The position numbers and the translations under genes are program-made. Source: an uncultured Candidatus Melainabacteria bacterium (GTDB taxonomy: Bacteria > Cyanobacteriota > Vampirovibrionia > Gastranaerophilales > Gastranaerophilaceae). From it: 20,027 nucleotides of DNA. The DNA lies in the NCBI GenBank assembly GCA_934692295.1, contig CAKUTL010000026.1, forward strand, positions 1 through 20,027. Reading direction: 5' to 3'. The stretch's first letter is position 1. Each line of letters opens with the position of its first letter. Below the pieces are notes generated by a model, which saw only the letters and a list, made by a program, of their open reading frames with translations, was not told where the DNA came from and did not search any database. This document shows, one piece after another, positions 1 through 7,752 of this stretch.

Positions 1-513
1 TATAATATTGGGTTTGACAAAAAGAAACTCATTGATGAAATGACTGAAAACAAATACCTACCAATTTTTGGAAGTGTAATATATGATAAACAAAAACAGA
101 TTAAAATTATTCATGCGATTTTCAAAAAGTGGAATATGCTTTTTAATCGAGCGTTGAAATGTAAAAAAACAAATGAAGTTAAATTGTTTGATATTTTATT
201 TGAGTTAATTGATGTTTTGAGTATTGTGAGTATCTTTTTCAAAAATCCACAATTCAAAAATGAACACGAATATCGAATTGTGATGGTAAATGCTTTTGGT
301 ACAGAGAATTCTAAACCTACAAAAGTGGTGGAAAAAAATGGATTGTTTGTTCCTTATTTAGAATACAAATTCTCTAAAGATTCTGTAACTTCTATAAATA
401 TTGGTCCAACTTTTGATGAGAATATTTTTTATACAAGTACAAACAGAATGCTTTTGAATTTTGGGTATGAAGACAAAGAAGTTTGTCGTTCTAAAATCCC
501 ATTAAGATACTAA
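1..513 (+). CDS. DUF2971-type protein, 5' end outside window
   Basis: The reading frame is open from the first base of the window, so this is the C-terminal part (about 170 residues) of a longer gene; the ATG at 40 is internal. The visible start 'YNIGFDKKKL' looks like the 'G-x-x-I-x-F-D' strand of DUF2971 proteins. Further on come the family-like 'FKNPQFKNEHEYRIV' segment and a 'VPYLEYKF...INIGP' ending. DUF2971 proteins are of unknown biochemical function and are scattered in bacterial accessory regions; assignment is from motif resemblance only. A stop at 511-513 ends the gene, and 68 bases separate it from the next start. No terminator hairpin is evident in that gap. Confidence 0.55.
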   Translation, partial: YNIGFDKKKLIDEMTENKYLPIFGSVIYDKQKQIKIIHAIFKKWNMLFNRALKCKKTNEVKLFDILFELIDVLSIVSIFFKNPQFKNEHEYRIVMVNAFGTENSKPTKVVEKNGLFVPYLEYKFSKDSVTSINIGPTFDENIFYTSTNRMLLNFGYEDKEVCRSKIPLRY

Positions 514-571
514 TCCCCAATTGTTCAATATAAATATTTTAAAATTGATATAAAATAATCTTACCGAAAAT

Positions 572-576
572 GGAGG
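572..576 (+). promoter_or_regulatory. Shine-Dalgarno deciding a GTG start
   Basis: GGAGG lies 5 bases before a GTG at 582. It overlaps the ATG at 570-572, which itself has no purine-rich sequence upstream. This places the thioredoxin start at GTG 582, not at the ATG four codons earlier. Confidence 0.7.
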
Positions 577-581
577 ACATT

Positions 582-887
582 GTGCTTGTAGAATTAAATA
601 ATGATAATTTTGAAAAAGAAACATCAAAAGGTTTGAAGTTAATTGAGTTTTATACCACTTGGTGTACATATTGCAGAAATCAAAGGATAGAACTTGAAGG
701 ATTTAAAGAATCTGATATGTGGATTGGTTTGGTTGACGGAGATGAATGCCCAAATTTAGTACAAAAATTTGGGATTAACGGGTTCCCAACATTCATTCTT
801 CTCAAAGACGGAGAAAAAATTGCTCAATTTGTCGGGTTCCACGAAAAATCCCAATTACTAAATAGATTAATGGATTACATTAAGTAA
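582..887 (+). CDS. Small thioredoxin-family protein (WCTYC)
   Basis: About 101 residues from the GTG start, which matches a single thioredoxin domain beginning right at strand beta-1 ('VLVELNNDNFEKE'). The redox motif is 'FYTTWCTYC' (Cys at about 28 and 31), and the cis-proline loop is 'GFPTFILLKDG' (Pro about 69). It is a cytoplasmic thiol-disulfide oxidoreductase; there is no signal peptide or membrane segment. The active-site dipeptide Thr-Tyr replaces the Gly-Pro of classical thioredoxin, so redox potential and partners may differ from TrxA. No thioredoxin reductase is in the window. The last 8 bases overlap the stop end of the carbonic anhydrase gene on the other strand. Confidence 0.85.
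   Translation: MLVELNNDNFEKETSKGLKLIEFYTTWCTYCRNQRIELEGFKESDMWIGLVDGDECPNLVQKFGINGFPTFILLKDGEKIAQFVGFHEKSQLLNRLMDYIK
844..876 (-). terminator. Candidate terminator of the carbonic anhydrase transcript, inside the thioredoxin gene
   Basis: Read on the minus strand, AATCC followed by ATTA pairs with TAAT and GGATT (two-base bulge, 10-base loop), and the 3' arm runs into five Ts (844-848). It begins 3 bases after the carbonic anhydrase stop and lies wholly within the opposing thioredoxin gene. The stem is imperfect, so the call is tentative. Confidence 0.35.
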
Positions 888-1485
888 CCTTGTTCAAATC
901 TCTATCAATCAAATAAACTTCACCAGTGTTATGGTCAAAGTGACATTTTGCAATATATAAATCACCACTATCAACAGCAGATTTAATTATTTCAGAATTC
1001 TGCATGATATAATCCTCAACCCACACGGTATGTTTTCGTGCAAATTTGTTATTACATCCCATTTGACCAGCATGATCAATTACTGGATATACACATTTTA
1101 GAATTGATTGAAAATTATCTGTTACTTCTGGATAATGTTCGTTGGCATAAGACATTACGCCACAATCATCATGACCTAGCAATATCAAAAGAGGAACATG
1201 GAGTTTTTTTACTGCATATTCAATACTTTCTAAAACATTTGGTCCAACAGTAATTCCTGCAACTCTGACAACAAAAAGTTCTCCTATTCCGCAATCAAAA
1301 ATAATTTCTGGAACAACCCTAGAATCAGAACAACTGAGAACACAAGCGTATGGTTCTTGATATAGAGCGAGTTTTTGTAATGTTGAAAGGCACATATTTT
1401 TTGCAGTCGGAGTACCATTTATAAAATTTTTATTTCCCTTTAATAATTTTTCAAGTTCGTTTTTTGCTTTTTCAGGTATGTTCAT
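880..1485 (-). CDS. Beta-class carbonic anhydrase
   Basis: This zinc enzyme interconverts CO2 and bicarbonate in the cytoplasm. The 201-residue length is typical. The 'SCSDSRVVPE' motif gives Cys52, Asp54 and Arg56, and 'GHDDCGV' gives His105 and Cys108. Together these are the full zinc-ligand set (Cys-His-Cys) and the Asp/Arg dyad, so the enzyme should be active. The start has a good GGAGAG ribosome site. The gene lies 28 bases downstream of the DUF2130 gene on the same strand and is probably co-transcribed with it. In a non-photosynthetic anaerobe its likely role is bicarbonate supply for carboxylases or pH balance (inference). Confidence 0.93.
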   Translation of the reverse strand: MNIPEKAKNELEKLLKGNKNFINGTPTAKNMCLSTLQKLALYQEPYACVLSCSDSRVVPEIIFDCGIGELFVVRVAGITVGPNVLESIEYAVKKLHVPLLILLGHDDCGVMSYANEHYPEVTDNFQSILKCVYPVIDHAGQMGCNNKFARKHTVWVEDYIMQNSEIIKSAVDSGDLYIAKCHFDHNTGEVYLIDRDLNKVT

Positions 1486-1513
1486 TTTCTCTCTCCAGAT
1501 TTTGTGAAACGGA

Positions 1514-2812
1514 TTATTTGTCAGAGTTTTTTAATTCTGCAAATTTTGCTTCCATAGTCGGATTATTTCTTGTAAGTCGTTTTATTGTCAAATCTTCGGC
1601 CTTGTTATTTGCTAGGCGAAGATTATTTTCTGATGATAACAATGCTTCTTTTGTTTTTTGCAAATGGTCTATTGTTTTGTCAATTTCTTCAATTGCAGTT
1701 TTGAATTTTCGGCTTGCAAGTTCATAGTTTTTTGCAAATTTTTCTTTGAAATCATTCATCTGTGCTTCAAAATTTGAAACGTCAATATTTTGAGCCTTGA
1801 TTACGGCTAATTCTTTTCTGTATTCTAAAGAATTTAAAGACGCATTACGCAAAAGTGTGATGATTGGTATAAAGAATTGTGGACGAATAACGTACATTTT
1901 AGGGTATCTGTGCGACATATCGACAATTCCTGAATTATACAATTCATTTTCCGGTTCTAGTAATGATACAAGAACTGCATATTCACATTTTTTCTCTTTA
2001 CGGTCTTTGTCTAATTCTTTTAGAAAATCTTCATTTTTCTTTTTGGTAGAAGTTGAATCCATTTCGTTTTTCATTTCAAACATAATAGAGATGAATTCTC
2101 CACCTTCCGGATCGCTTTCTCTGTAGATATAATCCCCTTTGCTGCCTGTTTTGGCGTCATTATCTTTTTCAAAATACGCCTTTTGAAATCCTGTTGCTCG
2201 GAGTTTGTTAAATTCAATTTCGCAATGTTGTTCAAGACTTTCTCCGACCATTTTGGTTGAAAGTTTTGCTTTGAAATCTTTATAGCGAGCAATTTCTTCA
2301 TCTTTGAAGCGAAGTTTTTCTTCGTATTGGTCTTTTAGAGATTGTTCTTTCAGTTGTGATTCTTTTTGAGTTAATTCTTTTTCATTGTTTAGTTTTGCAA
2401 TGCAGTTATCTTTTTCAGAAAGTTCTGTATTCATTTTGTTGACAAGTTTTGTCAATTCCAATTCTTTATCTTTATCAAAAGTTGCAAGTTGATTTTTAAG
2501 CTCAATTATTTCCTTGTCTTTTTGGGCAATAGTTTCACTAATTTCTGATTTTTTTGAAATTTGTTCTGTTGTAATATCTGCTTTTAGTTTTGCAATTTCG
2601 GAGTCTTTTTGAGTAAGTTTTTCGCTGTAATCTTTTTCAATAGCAAGTTTTGCGAGTTGAACCGCATTATCTTTTTCCAGTTCAAATTGAGCTTCTCTGC
2701 TTTTTAATTCTTTAGAGAACTCCTTATCTCGAACTTGTTGAACGATAGCCGAATATCCTGACTCATCTACCTGAAAAACTTCTCCACATTTTGGACATTT
2801 AATTTCTTGCAT
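1514..2812 (-). CDS. DUF2130 coiled-coil protein with N-terminal CxxC
   Basis: From the ATG at 2812 (432 residues) the protein opens with 'MQEIKCPKCGEVFQVD', a CxxC knuckle (Cys6, Cys9) that may bind zinc. Next is a long charged coiled coil (roughly residues 25-185, heptad-like K/E/L/Q). Then comes the DUF2130 domain with the recognisable 'FEMKNEMDSTSTKKKNEDF', 'DRKEKKCEYAVLVSLLE' and 'PKMYVIRPQFFIPII' blocks, and a second short helical region. Its function is unknown; the core resembles a nuclease-like alpha/beta fold to my eye, but this is speculation. A GTG at 2821 is in frame, but the GGAAGG ribosome site abuts it and fits ATG 2812 better. The carbonic anhydrase gene follows. Confidence 0.85.
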   Translation of the reverse strand: MQEIKCPKCGEVFQVDESGYSAIVQQVRDKEFSKELKSREAQFELEKDNAVQLAKLAIEKDYSEKLTQKDSEIAKLKADITTEQISKKSEISETIAQKDKEIIELKNQLATFDKDKELELTKLVNKMNTELSEKDNCIAKLNNEKELTQKESQLKEQSLKDQYEEKLRFKDEEIARYKDFKAKLSTKMVGESLEQHCEIEFNKLRATGFQKAYFEKDNDAKTGSKGDYIYRESDPEGGEFISIMFEMKNEMDSTSTKKKNEDFLKELDKDRKEKKCEYAVLVSLLEPENELYNSGIVDMSHRYPKMYVIRPQFFIPIITLLRNASLNSLEYRKELAVIKAQNIDVSNFEAQMNDFKEKFAKNYELASRKFKTAIEEIDKTIDHLQKTKEALLSSENNLRLANNKAEDLTIKRLTRNNPTMEAKFAELKNSDK

Positions 2813-2866
2813 AACCTTCACCCTTCCAAAATAATATTAGCATTTTTACGAAATTAAGAAAAGAGA

Positions 2867-3799
2867 TTAAGCTGTTTTTTCAGAAGTTTGCTTATCTTCT
2901 TTTGGTGATTGTGCAAAATTTTCCATCTTTGAATGTTGTTTGTTTAGGTAATCCATTTGCGGTTTAACACATTTTTTAATAATTACGTTTTCAGTAAACA
3001 TATCGATAGGTTTTACTGTTAATAATAAAACTGCAAATGAGCCTAGAGATTTCCATGCTTTTAGTTTGAAAATTTGTTTATCAAGATTAGCACCTAGGGC
3101 TTCTTTGTTGTTGCAGTTTTCTAAAACTTTTGTAAATTCACGTTTAGCAAAAGCTTTTAATTTTTCAGGTTCTGTATTTGCAATAGCACCACGCTTACAA
3201 TTCGCCAATAACTTGTCGTAAGTTTTAACAAAAATATTTTTGTTTTTGTATGCTTCTTTTTTATCTTTTGAGAAAATTTCAAAATTTTGTACAAAATTAT
3301 TTATAATATCTTCTTTGTTTCTTGTTGTATTGAAGATGTCATGTTCTGCGGCGTGATGTTTGATGAAACGAAGAGTTTGTTCTTTTGCATTCGTAGAAAT
3401 TTTTTCTCCTCTATATTTATCTATTTGAGAAAAAGCACTCTGCCCAATATGACCAAAAGTCGCAGGAAGAATGATACTTGCAAATGCTTGGAATACAGCT
3501 TGTGAGAATGCTCTTGGTCCATTTGGATCGTATTTGTTGCCTTTGTTTTTGTATTTGTCATAAACATCTGCACCAAAATACATCAAAGATGGAACCCAAA
3601 AAAGTCTGGATGCTGTTGGGGCGATTTCACTAATTGCAACACCAATATCATTAGTGTAGCCCAAACCTCTCATTGGCCAGTTTGCTAACGGGTCAACATA
3701 TTTTTTTTCTTTTTTATGTTTTTTCTTAGTTGTTTCTGTTGCTTGTGTATCTGCTTTTTGAGCTTCAAAACTAAGGGTATTAATAGAGGTAATTTTCAT
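2867..3799 (-). CDS. Unrecognised membrane-associated protein with Lys-rich N-terminal region
   Basis: I do not recognise a family. The 310-residue protein begins 'MKITSINTLSFEAQ', followed by a very basic Lys-rich stretch (about residues 24-34). A middle part has two fairly hydrophobic segments (about 66-80 and 96-120). A long charged helical region follows, then a clear hydrophobic helix with 'SFAVLLLTVKPI' (about 251-265), and a charged, glutamine- and serine-containing tail. There is no classical signal peptide. Short leaders of the form 'M-x-I-x-x-x-N-x-x-x-F' recur, in my recollection, in uncharacterised Gastranaerophilales proteins. It has its own promoter (3832-3860) and a GGGAG ribosome site. 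The 54 bases to the downstream DUF2130 start leave co-transcription open. Confidence 0.7.
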   Translation of the reverse strand: MKITSINTLSFEAQKADTQATETTKKKHKKEKKYVDPLANWPMRGLGYTNDIGVAISEIAPTASRLFWVPSLMYFGADVYDKYKNKGNKYDPNGPRAFSQAVFQAFASIILPATFGHIGQSAFSQIDKYRGEKISTNAKEQTLRFIKHHAAEHDIFNTTRNKEDIINNFVQNFEIFSKDKKEAYKNKNIFVKTYDKLLANCKRGAIANTEPEKLKAFAKREFTKVLENCNNKEALGANLDKQIFKLKAWKSLGSFAVLLLTVKPIDMFTENVIIKKCVKPQMDYLNKQHSKMENFAQSPKEDKQTSEKTA

Positions 3800-3831
3800 T
3801 TTTTCTCCCAGATTTCTTTGGTTAATGTATA

Positions 3832-3860
3832 ATTTTACAATCCATTTTCGTAGAACTCAA
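3832..3860 (-). promoter_or_regulatory. Sigma-70 promoter of the unknown membrane-protein gene
   Basis: On the minus strand, TTGAGT (3855-3860), a 17-base spacer and TAAAAT (3832-3837) form a housekeeping-type promoter. Transcription would start about 25 bases before the ATG at 3799. Confidence 0.5.
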
Positions 3861-3884
3861 TCATAACGCAAACATGATAGAGTT
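3854..3884. repeat. Imperfect inverted repeat over the -35 element
   Basis: AACTC-A-ATCAT and ATGAT-A-GAGTT flank a 9-base centre (3865-3873): ten paired positions and one A/A mismatch. The left arm covers the predicted -35 hexamer (3855-3860). No T-tract follows in either direction, so it looks more like an operator than an intrinsic terminator, though it could act as a weak end for the ribonuclease H transcript. Confidence 0.45.
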
Positions 3885-3923
3885 TCAAATTAATTTCTAC
3901 GCTTGTAACAAATATTTTACAGT

Positions 3924-4406
3924 TTAAGTGTTAGATATACACCCAGTGTCGTCTAACAAGTTGTCGCTATTGGCTGACGCTACTGCCATTTGGTCGCAGC
4001 GTTCGTTAAATTCGTGTCCGTTATGTCCTTTTACCCAGATGAATTTAACATTGTGTGGTTCTTTGGCTTTTAAAAGACGTTTCCAAAGGTCTTGGTTTTT
4101 TACGGGTTGTTTATTTGAACCTTTCCATCCTCTTTTAATCCAGCCTTCAACCCATTTTTGATTAAATGCATCAACCAAATATTTTGAATCAGAAGTTAAT
4201 TCTACTGTGCTAGGCTTTTTCAACGCTTCCAATCCAACAATTGCAGCTAGAAGTTCCATCCTATTATTTGTTGTAACTTTATAACCTTGAGTCAATTCTT
4301 TTTTGTGAATATTTCCATTTTCATCTTCAGCATACAAAATAGTTCCATAACCACCTTTACCTGGATTTCCACTGCATGCTCCGTCTGTATAAATTTTTAT
4401 AATCAT
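3924..4406 (-). CDS. rnhA: Ribonuclease HI
   Basis: This enzyme cuts the RNA strand of RNA-DNA hybrids in the cytoplasm, for example R-loops and primers. The 160 residues cover one RNase H domain with the complete acidic centre: Asp8 in 'YTDGACSGNPG', Glu51 in 'NNRMELLAA', Asp73 in 'TSDSKYL' and Asp138 in 'NERCDQMA'. His128 sits in the flexible 'VKGHNGH' loop. The basic 'KWVEGWIKRGWKGSNKQPVKN' region (split around residues 84-104) is the handle that binds substrate in the E. coli type. The gene starts 6 bases after the helicase stop, and its GAGGAA ribosome site lies in the helicase's last codons, so the two are co-transcribed and probably coupled. A short non-conserved tail follows residue 145. 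Confidence 0.95.
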   Translation of the reverse strand: MIIKIYTDGACSGNPGKGGYGTILYAEDENGNIHKKELTQGYKVTTNNRMELLAAIVGLEALKKPSTVELTSDSKYLVDAFNQKWVEGWIKRGWKGSNKQPVKNQDLWKRLLKAKEPHNVKFIWVKGHNGHEFNERCDQMAVASANSDNLLDDTGCISNT

Positions 4407-4412
4407 TATTTG

Positions 4413-6413
4413 TTATTCCTCTTCTGTAATATCCCATCTTTCTAAAATATCATCGGGTATTCCATCCAAAAATCTTGATGGCTTTGATAATACCATATTC
4501 ATTGAATAATCATACATATCAACAGGGTATGTTATGTATAAATTATTTTTTGCTCGTGTTGTTGCAACATACATAAGTCTAAGTTCCTCGTCCATTTCTT
4601 CTTCTGAGTTAAAAGAATATGCACTTGGAAATCTTCCATCTACGGCACCAATTATAAAAACACTATCCCACTCTAAACCTTTTGCAGAATGGATTGTAGA
4701 GATTGTTAGGGCTTCATCATCAGAATTCTTTTTATACATTCCTTCTACACTGGCATCCGGCGGTTCAAGTGCTAAATCACTGATAAAATCTTCGAGATTT
4801 GTATATTGAGTTGATAAATATTCAAAATAATCTAAATCTTTTTCTCTTTTTGAAAAGTCATCGTATTTATCTTTCAAAATCGGTCTGTAATAATTTATTA
4901 CCGCAGAAACTATTTCTTCCGGTTTTTTAGTTGCGGAAGAATCTCTAAGTTGTCCGAGAGTATTGAATAATGGTGTTAAACTTTGTGTTTTATTAGATGG
5001 AAGGAGTTTTATATCGGGCTTTAAATCTCCTTTAATAATCGGCATAATATTATTAACTGTAGATGCTCCTACGCCTTTTAAAAGCAATAAAATTCTCGTC
5101 AAACTAATAACATCATCCGGGTTTAAAATTACTCTCAAATGGGCAACAATATCTTTTATGTGAGCTGTTTCCATAAATTTTGGACCTCCAAATTTTTGGA
5201 ACGGGATTGCTCGTTTTGAAAGTTCGATTTCCAAGTTGTAAGACATTCTAGCGTTTCGAGTCAAAACACAAATATCTGACAAACTTATATCTTCATCTAA
5301 GAGTTCAAGTATTCTTTGGCAAATAAAATCTGCTTCCATCTGAGTATCTTTTGCACAAATTAAAGCTGGAACTTGTGGAGATACTATATTTGAAAATAAA
5401 TTTTTTGTATATTTTTCTTTTGCCTTTGAAATAATTTCATTTGTCAATTTCAAAATATTTTGAGTGCTGCGATAATTTTGCTCAAGTTTTATAATTTTTG
5501 TATTTTCAAAAAGTTTTGGAAAATCTAAAATATTTCTGAAATTTGCACCACGGAAAGAATAAATACTTTGAGCATCATCTCCAACAGCCATAATGTTGTG
5601 ATGTTCGGATGCTAAAAGTCTGATGACATCAGCTTGAAGTGTATTTGTATCTTGGTACTCATCAACCATGATGTATTTGTATTCGTTTGATAATCTTTTG
5701 CGAAGTCCTTCATTATTTTCTAAAAGTAATTTTATATATAAAAGCAAGTCGTCATAATCAAGAACAGAATTTTCTCTTTTATAAGCAACATATGCTTTAT
5801 GAACTTCAATAATTTTATCTTCGCAATGAGCAAATTGAGGGAATTCGTCTGCAATAATTTGCTTTGTCGGAGTAACTTTATTTATACTTTTTGAATAAAT
5901 ATCTAAAAGAGTTGACTTTTTAGGAAATCTTTTTTCTTTTTTAGGAAACATTTGACCCACAATATGGTTTATAACGTCTTCGCAATCAGTTCTATCCATT
6001 ATGGTAAAATTATTTTTTAATCCTAAAAGTTTAGAATATTTTCTCAAAATAATATTTGCAAAAGAGTGGAATGTTCCTCCCGCAACTTTTTCGCATCTGT
6101 TATCAAGAACAATTGTTGCACGAGATAGCATTTCTGCTGCAGCTTTTTTAGTAAACGTTAAAAGCAGAATGTTTTCGGGTTTGATTCCATCTTCAATGAG
6201 TCTTGCGACGCGGTATGTTAGAGTTTTTGTTTTTCCTGAACCGGCTCCGGCGATTACTAAAATGGATCCTTCTTTAGATTTTACGGCTTCAAGTTGTGCA
6301 TCGTTCAAATCTTCCTCATAATTAACCTTGTAATCAGTTTTAACTACAGGTCTTTTTGTGAGGACGTATTTTTTACGTTGGGTTTCTTTAGTTGTAATAA
6401 TCTCTTCTGTCAT
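4413..6413 (-). CDS. pcrA: UvrD/PcrA-type superfamily 1A DNA helicase
   Basis: This is an ATP-driven 3'-5' DNA helicase acting in repair and in clearing replication or transcription conflicts. All motifs are present: Q motif 'LNDAQLEAV' (36-44), Walker A 'AGAGSGKT' (55-62), Ia 'LTFTKKAA' (85-92), Ib 'GTFHSF', II 'DEYQD' (251-255), III 'GDDAQSIYSFRGA' (278-290), IV 'EQNYRST', V 'STIHSAKGLEWD' (572-583) and VI 'LMYVATTRAK' (613-622). At 666 residues it is shorter than typical PcrA (about 720-750) because the C-terminal extension that contacts RNA polymerase is missing. A basic leader of about 35 residues precedes the Q motif. The promoter at 6433-6462 and a GGGGAG ribosome site drive it, with rnhA directly behind. 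Confidence 0.93.
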   Translation of the reverse strand: MTEEIITTKETQRKKYVLTKRPVVKTDYKVNYEEDLNDAQLEAVKSKEGSILVIAGAGSGKTKTLTYRVARLIEDGIKPENILLLTFTKKAAAEMLSRATIVLDNRCEKVAGGTFHSFANIILRKYSKLLGLKNNFTIMDRTDCEDVINHIVGQMFPKKEKRFPKKSTLLDIYSKSINKVTPTKQIIADEFPQFAHCEDKIIEVHKAYVAYKRENSVLDYDDLLLYIKLLLENNEGLRKRLSNEYKYIMVDEYQDTNTLQADVIRLLASEHHNIMAVGDDAQSIYSFRGANFRNILDFPKLFENTKIIKLEQNYRSTQNILKLTNEIISKAKEKYTKNLFSNIVSPQVPALICAKDTQMEADFICQRILELLDEDISLSDICVLTRNARMSYNLEIELSKRAIPFQKFGGPKFMETAHIKDIVAHLRVILNPDDVISLTRILLLLKGVGASTVNNIMPIIKGDLKPDIKLLPSNKTQSLTPLFNTLGQLRDSSATKKPEEIVSAVINYYRPILKDKYDDFSKREKDLDYFEYLSTQYTNLEDFISDLALEPPDASVEGMYKKNSDDEALTISTIHSAKGLEWDSVFIIGAVDGRFPSAYSFNSEEEMDEELRLMYVATTRAKNNLYITYPVDMYDYSMNMVLSKPSRFLDGIPDDILERWDITEEE

Positions 6414-6432
6414 AGAACTCCCCTACTTGCTT

Positions 6433-6462
6433 ATTATAGTTCAGTTTGATTTAGTTTTTCAA
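6433..6462 (-). promoter_or_regulatory. Promoter of the helicase-rnhA operon
   Basis: On the minus strand, TTGAAA (6457-6462), an 18-base spacer and a perfect TATAAT (6433-6438). The predicted leader is only about 13 bases, just enough for the GGGGAG ribosome site before the ATG at 6413. Confidence 0.7.
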
Positions 6463-6568
6463 TATCGGTTTGTAAAGTTTTGATAAGGGTAGATGTTTTT
6501 TATTAAATTTTTTTCTTGTATATGCCGACATTATAAAATGTGTAAAAAGAAAAAGAAGAGTATTGCTT

Positions 6569-7105
6569 ATGAAAAAAATGTTTGCATTTTTTTGCTTAGT
6601 ATTTTTATGGGTTTATAGTTGCAATTATGCAATTGCATATACCGGAAAATGGTTTAACCCAAGAATGATAAAAACTTATATCCAACCTGACCATAAATAT
6701 TCATTGATGATGAAACACGGTTTTGCAGAGTGGGATAGATTGACAAACGGCAAGGTGAGATTTAAGTATGTTAATTCTGCAAATGTTGCTCAAATAGAGG
6801 TACGGTTTGTTAAGCAAATCAATCAGAAACAGCATGATAGAGCCATAGGTTTAACTAACACTATGACAGTTGGCAGTGATAAAAAGATGACAAAAGCCAT
6901 AATTTATATTGCTGAAAAAGACCGAAGAGGTCGTAATTTACGTAAAGATGAAGCCTATACCGTTATTCTTCATGAAATCGGACATGCAATAGGCTTGGAG
7001 CATTCATCTGATCCGAAGAGTGCAATGTATTATGCTGAAAATGATATTCAGGAAATCTCTAAAAACGATTTACGACAGTTGAAAAAATTATACGGATGGA
7101 ATTAG
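6569..7105 (+). CDS. Secreted minimal matrixin-like zinc metalloprotease (HExxHxxGxxH)
   Basis: From ATG 6569 (178 residues; a TTG at 6563 sits too close to the AAGAAGAG ribosome site) the protein starts with a signal peptide, 'MKKMFAFFCLVFLWVYS', with likely cleavage after 'YAIA' (about residue 23). The rest is one catalytic domain in the M10/matrixin style. It has the 'GFAEWDRLTNGKVRF' opening helix, the zinc site 'HEIGHAIGLEH' (His135, Glu136, His139, His145) and a Met-turn 'SAMYY' (Met153). There is no propeptide with a cysteine switch and no haemopexin or cell-wall domain, so control must come from elsewhere. A TATAAA at 6532-6537 may be its -10, with a poor -35. It faces a paralogue, their stops overlapping by 4 bases. 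Confidence 0.85.
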   Translation: MKKMFAFFCLVFLWVYSCNYAIAYTGKWFNPRMIKTYIQPDHKYSLMMKHGFAEWDRLTNGKVRFKYVNSANVAQIEVRFVKQINQKQHDRAIGLTNTMTVGSDKKMTKAIIYIAEKDRRGRNLRKDEAYTVILHEIGHAIGLEHSSDPKSAMYYAENDIQEISKNDLRQLKKLYGWN

Positions 7106-7653
7106 TTTCCAAATCGTCTGTCCATATAGCTCCAACCGTTTACGTGGTATAGGTTTACAATATCTTTTTTCAAGATATCTTGAGTTTCGTTTACTGGCAT
7201 GTTCATAATGCTTGATTGTTTTCTTGTTGATTCTTGCAAGCCTAATACATGACCAATTTCGTGCAACATTGTTGTATAAACCATGTTGTTAGAATATTTT
7301 TTGTTGCCTTTTGTAGCCATTTTTATTTCAGCTTTTGTGATAGCACCTTTTTTGATAGTTATTTTATGTGAACCTAGAGGTCCGTCTGATCCATCAACTT
7401 TATCTGTAAAAACAACATCAATATCTGCCGGTCCTTTTGGCATAAATTGAAATTTTAATTTTCCATAGCTTAAATTTTGCCATTTTTCAAAAGCGTGTCG
7501 CATTGTTATAGCTTTTTCATCTTTTGGAATGTAAACAGTAATTGGGGATTTTGTCCAGTGCGGATATGTTGCGGTTTCTGCTTGTACAAAATTGAAAAAT
7601 GTTGCCGCAAATGCCAATATTAAAAATAAGCTTATAAAAATCTTTTTAATCAT
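7102..7653 (-). CDS. Secreted matrixin-like protein with altered zinc site (HExxHxxGxxE)
   Basis: A 183-residue paralogue of the facing protease with the same plan. A signal peptide ('MIKKIFISLFLILAFAATFF', cleavage probably after 'FVQA', residue 25) precedes a single M10-like domain with 'AFEKWQNLSYGKLKFQF' and a Met-turn 'SSIMNMP' (Met150). The zinc motif reads 'HEIGHVLGLQES': His131, Glu132 and His135 are kept, but the third ligand position is Glu141 instead of His. The codons (CAA GAA) are unambiguous. The protein may bind metal differently, have changed activity, or be a non-catalytic partner of the neighbour. It has a strong promoter (7677-7705) and a GGGGAAG ribosome site. Confidence 0.82.
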   Translation of the reverse strand: MIKKIFISLFLILAFAATFFNFVQAETATYPHWTKSPITVYIPKDEKAITMRHAFEKWQNLSYGKLKFQFMPKGPADIDVVFTDKVDGSDGPLGSHKITIKKGAITKAEIKMATKGNKKYSNNMVYTTMLHEIGHVLGLQESTRKQSSIMNMPVNETQDILKKDIVNLYHVNGWSYMDRRFGN

Positions 7654-7676
7654 AATACTTCCCCTTTTTGAAATAG

Positions 7677-7705
7677 ATTATATTCTATTCATTTCTAAAA
7701 ATCAA
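7677..7705 (-). promoter_or_regulatory. Promoter of the variant matrixin gene
   Basis: On the minus strand, TTGATT (7700-7705), a 17-base spacer and a perfect TATAAT (7677-7682). Transcription would start near 7670, about 17 bases before the ATG at 7653. Confidence 0.7.
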
Positions 7706-7752
7706 ATAATTAAATTCTTTATGCTAACATTACAAAGAAAGGAAGGGAATGT

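Noticed and set aside
880..2812. Carbonic anhydrase plus DUF2130 plus thioredoxin as a carbon-concentrating or defence module.
   Set aside because: Thioredoxin is on the other strand, and DUF2130 has no established link to either process; proximity alone is not enough.
6001..6321. Open frame of about 100 codons on the plus strand within the helicase gene.
   Set aside because: Complementary shadow of a well-conserved helicase; no ribosome site and no recognisable protein.
7160..7178. Perfect inverted repeat ATATCTT/AAGATAT with a 5-base loop, just past the canonical matrixin's stop.
   Set aside because: Nearly all A-T pairs and no T-tract; it arises from two similar Asp-Ile codon groups in the opposing gene.
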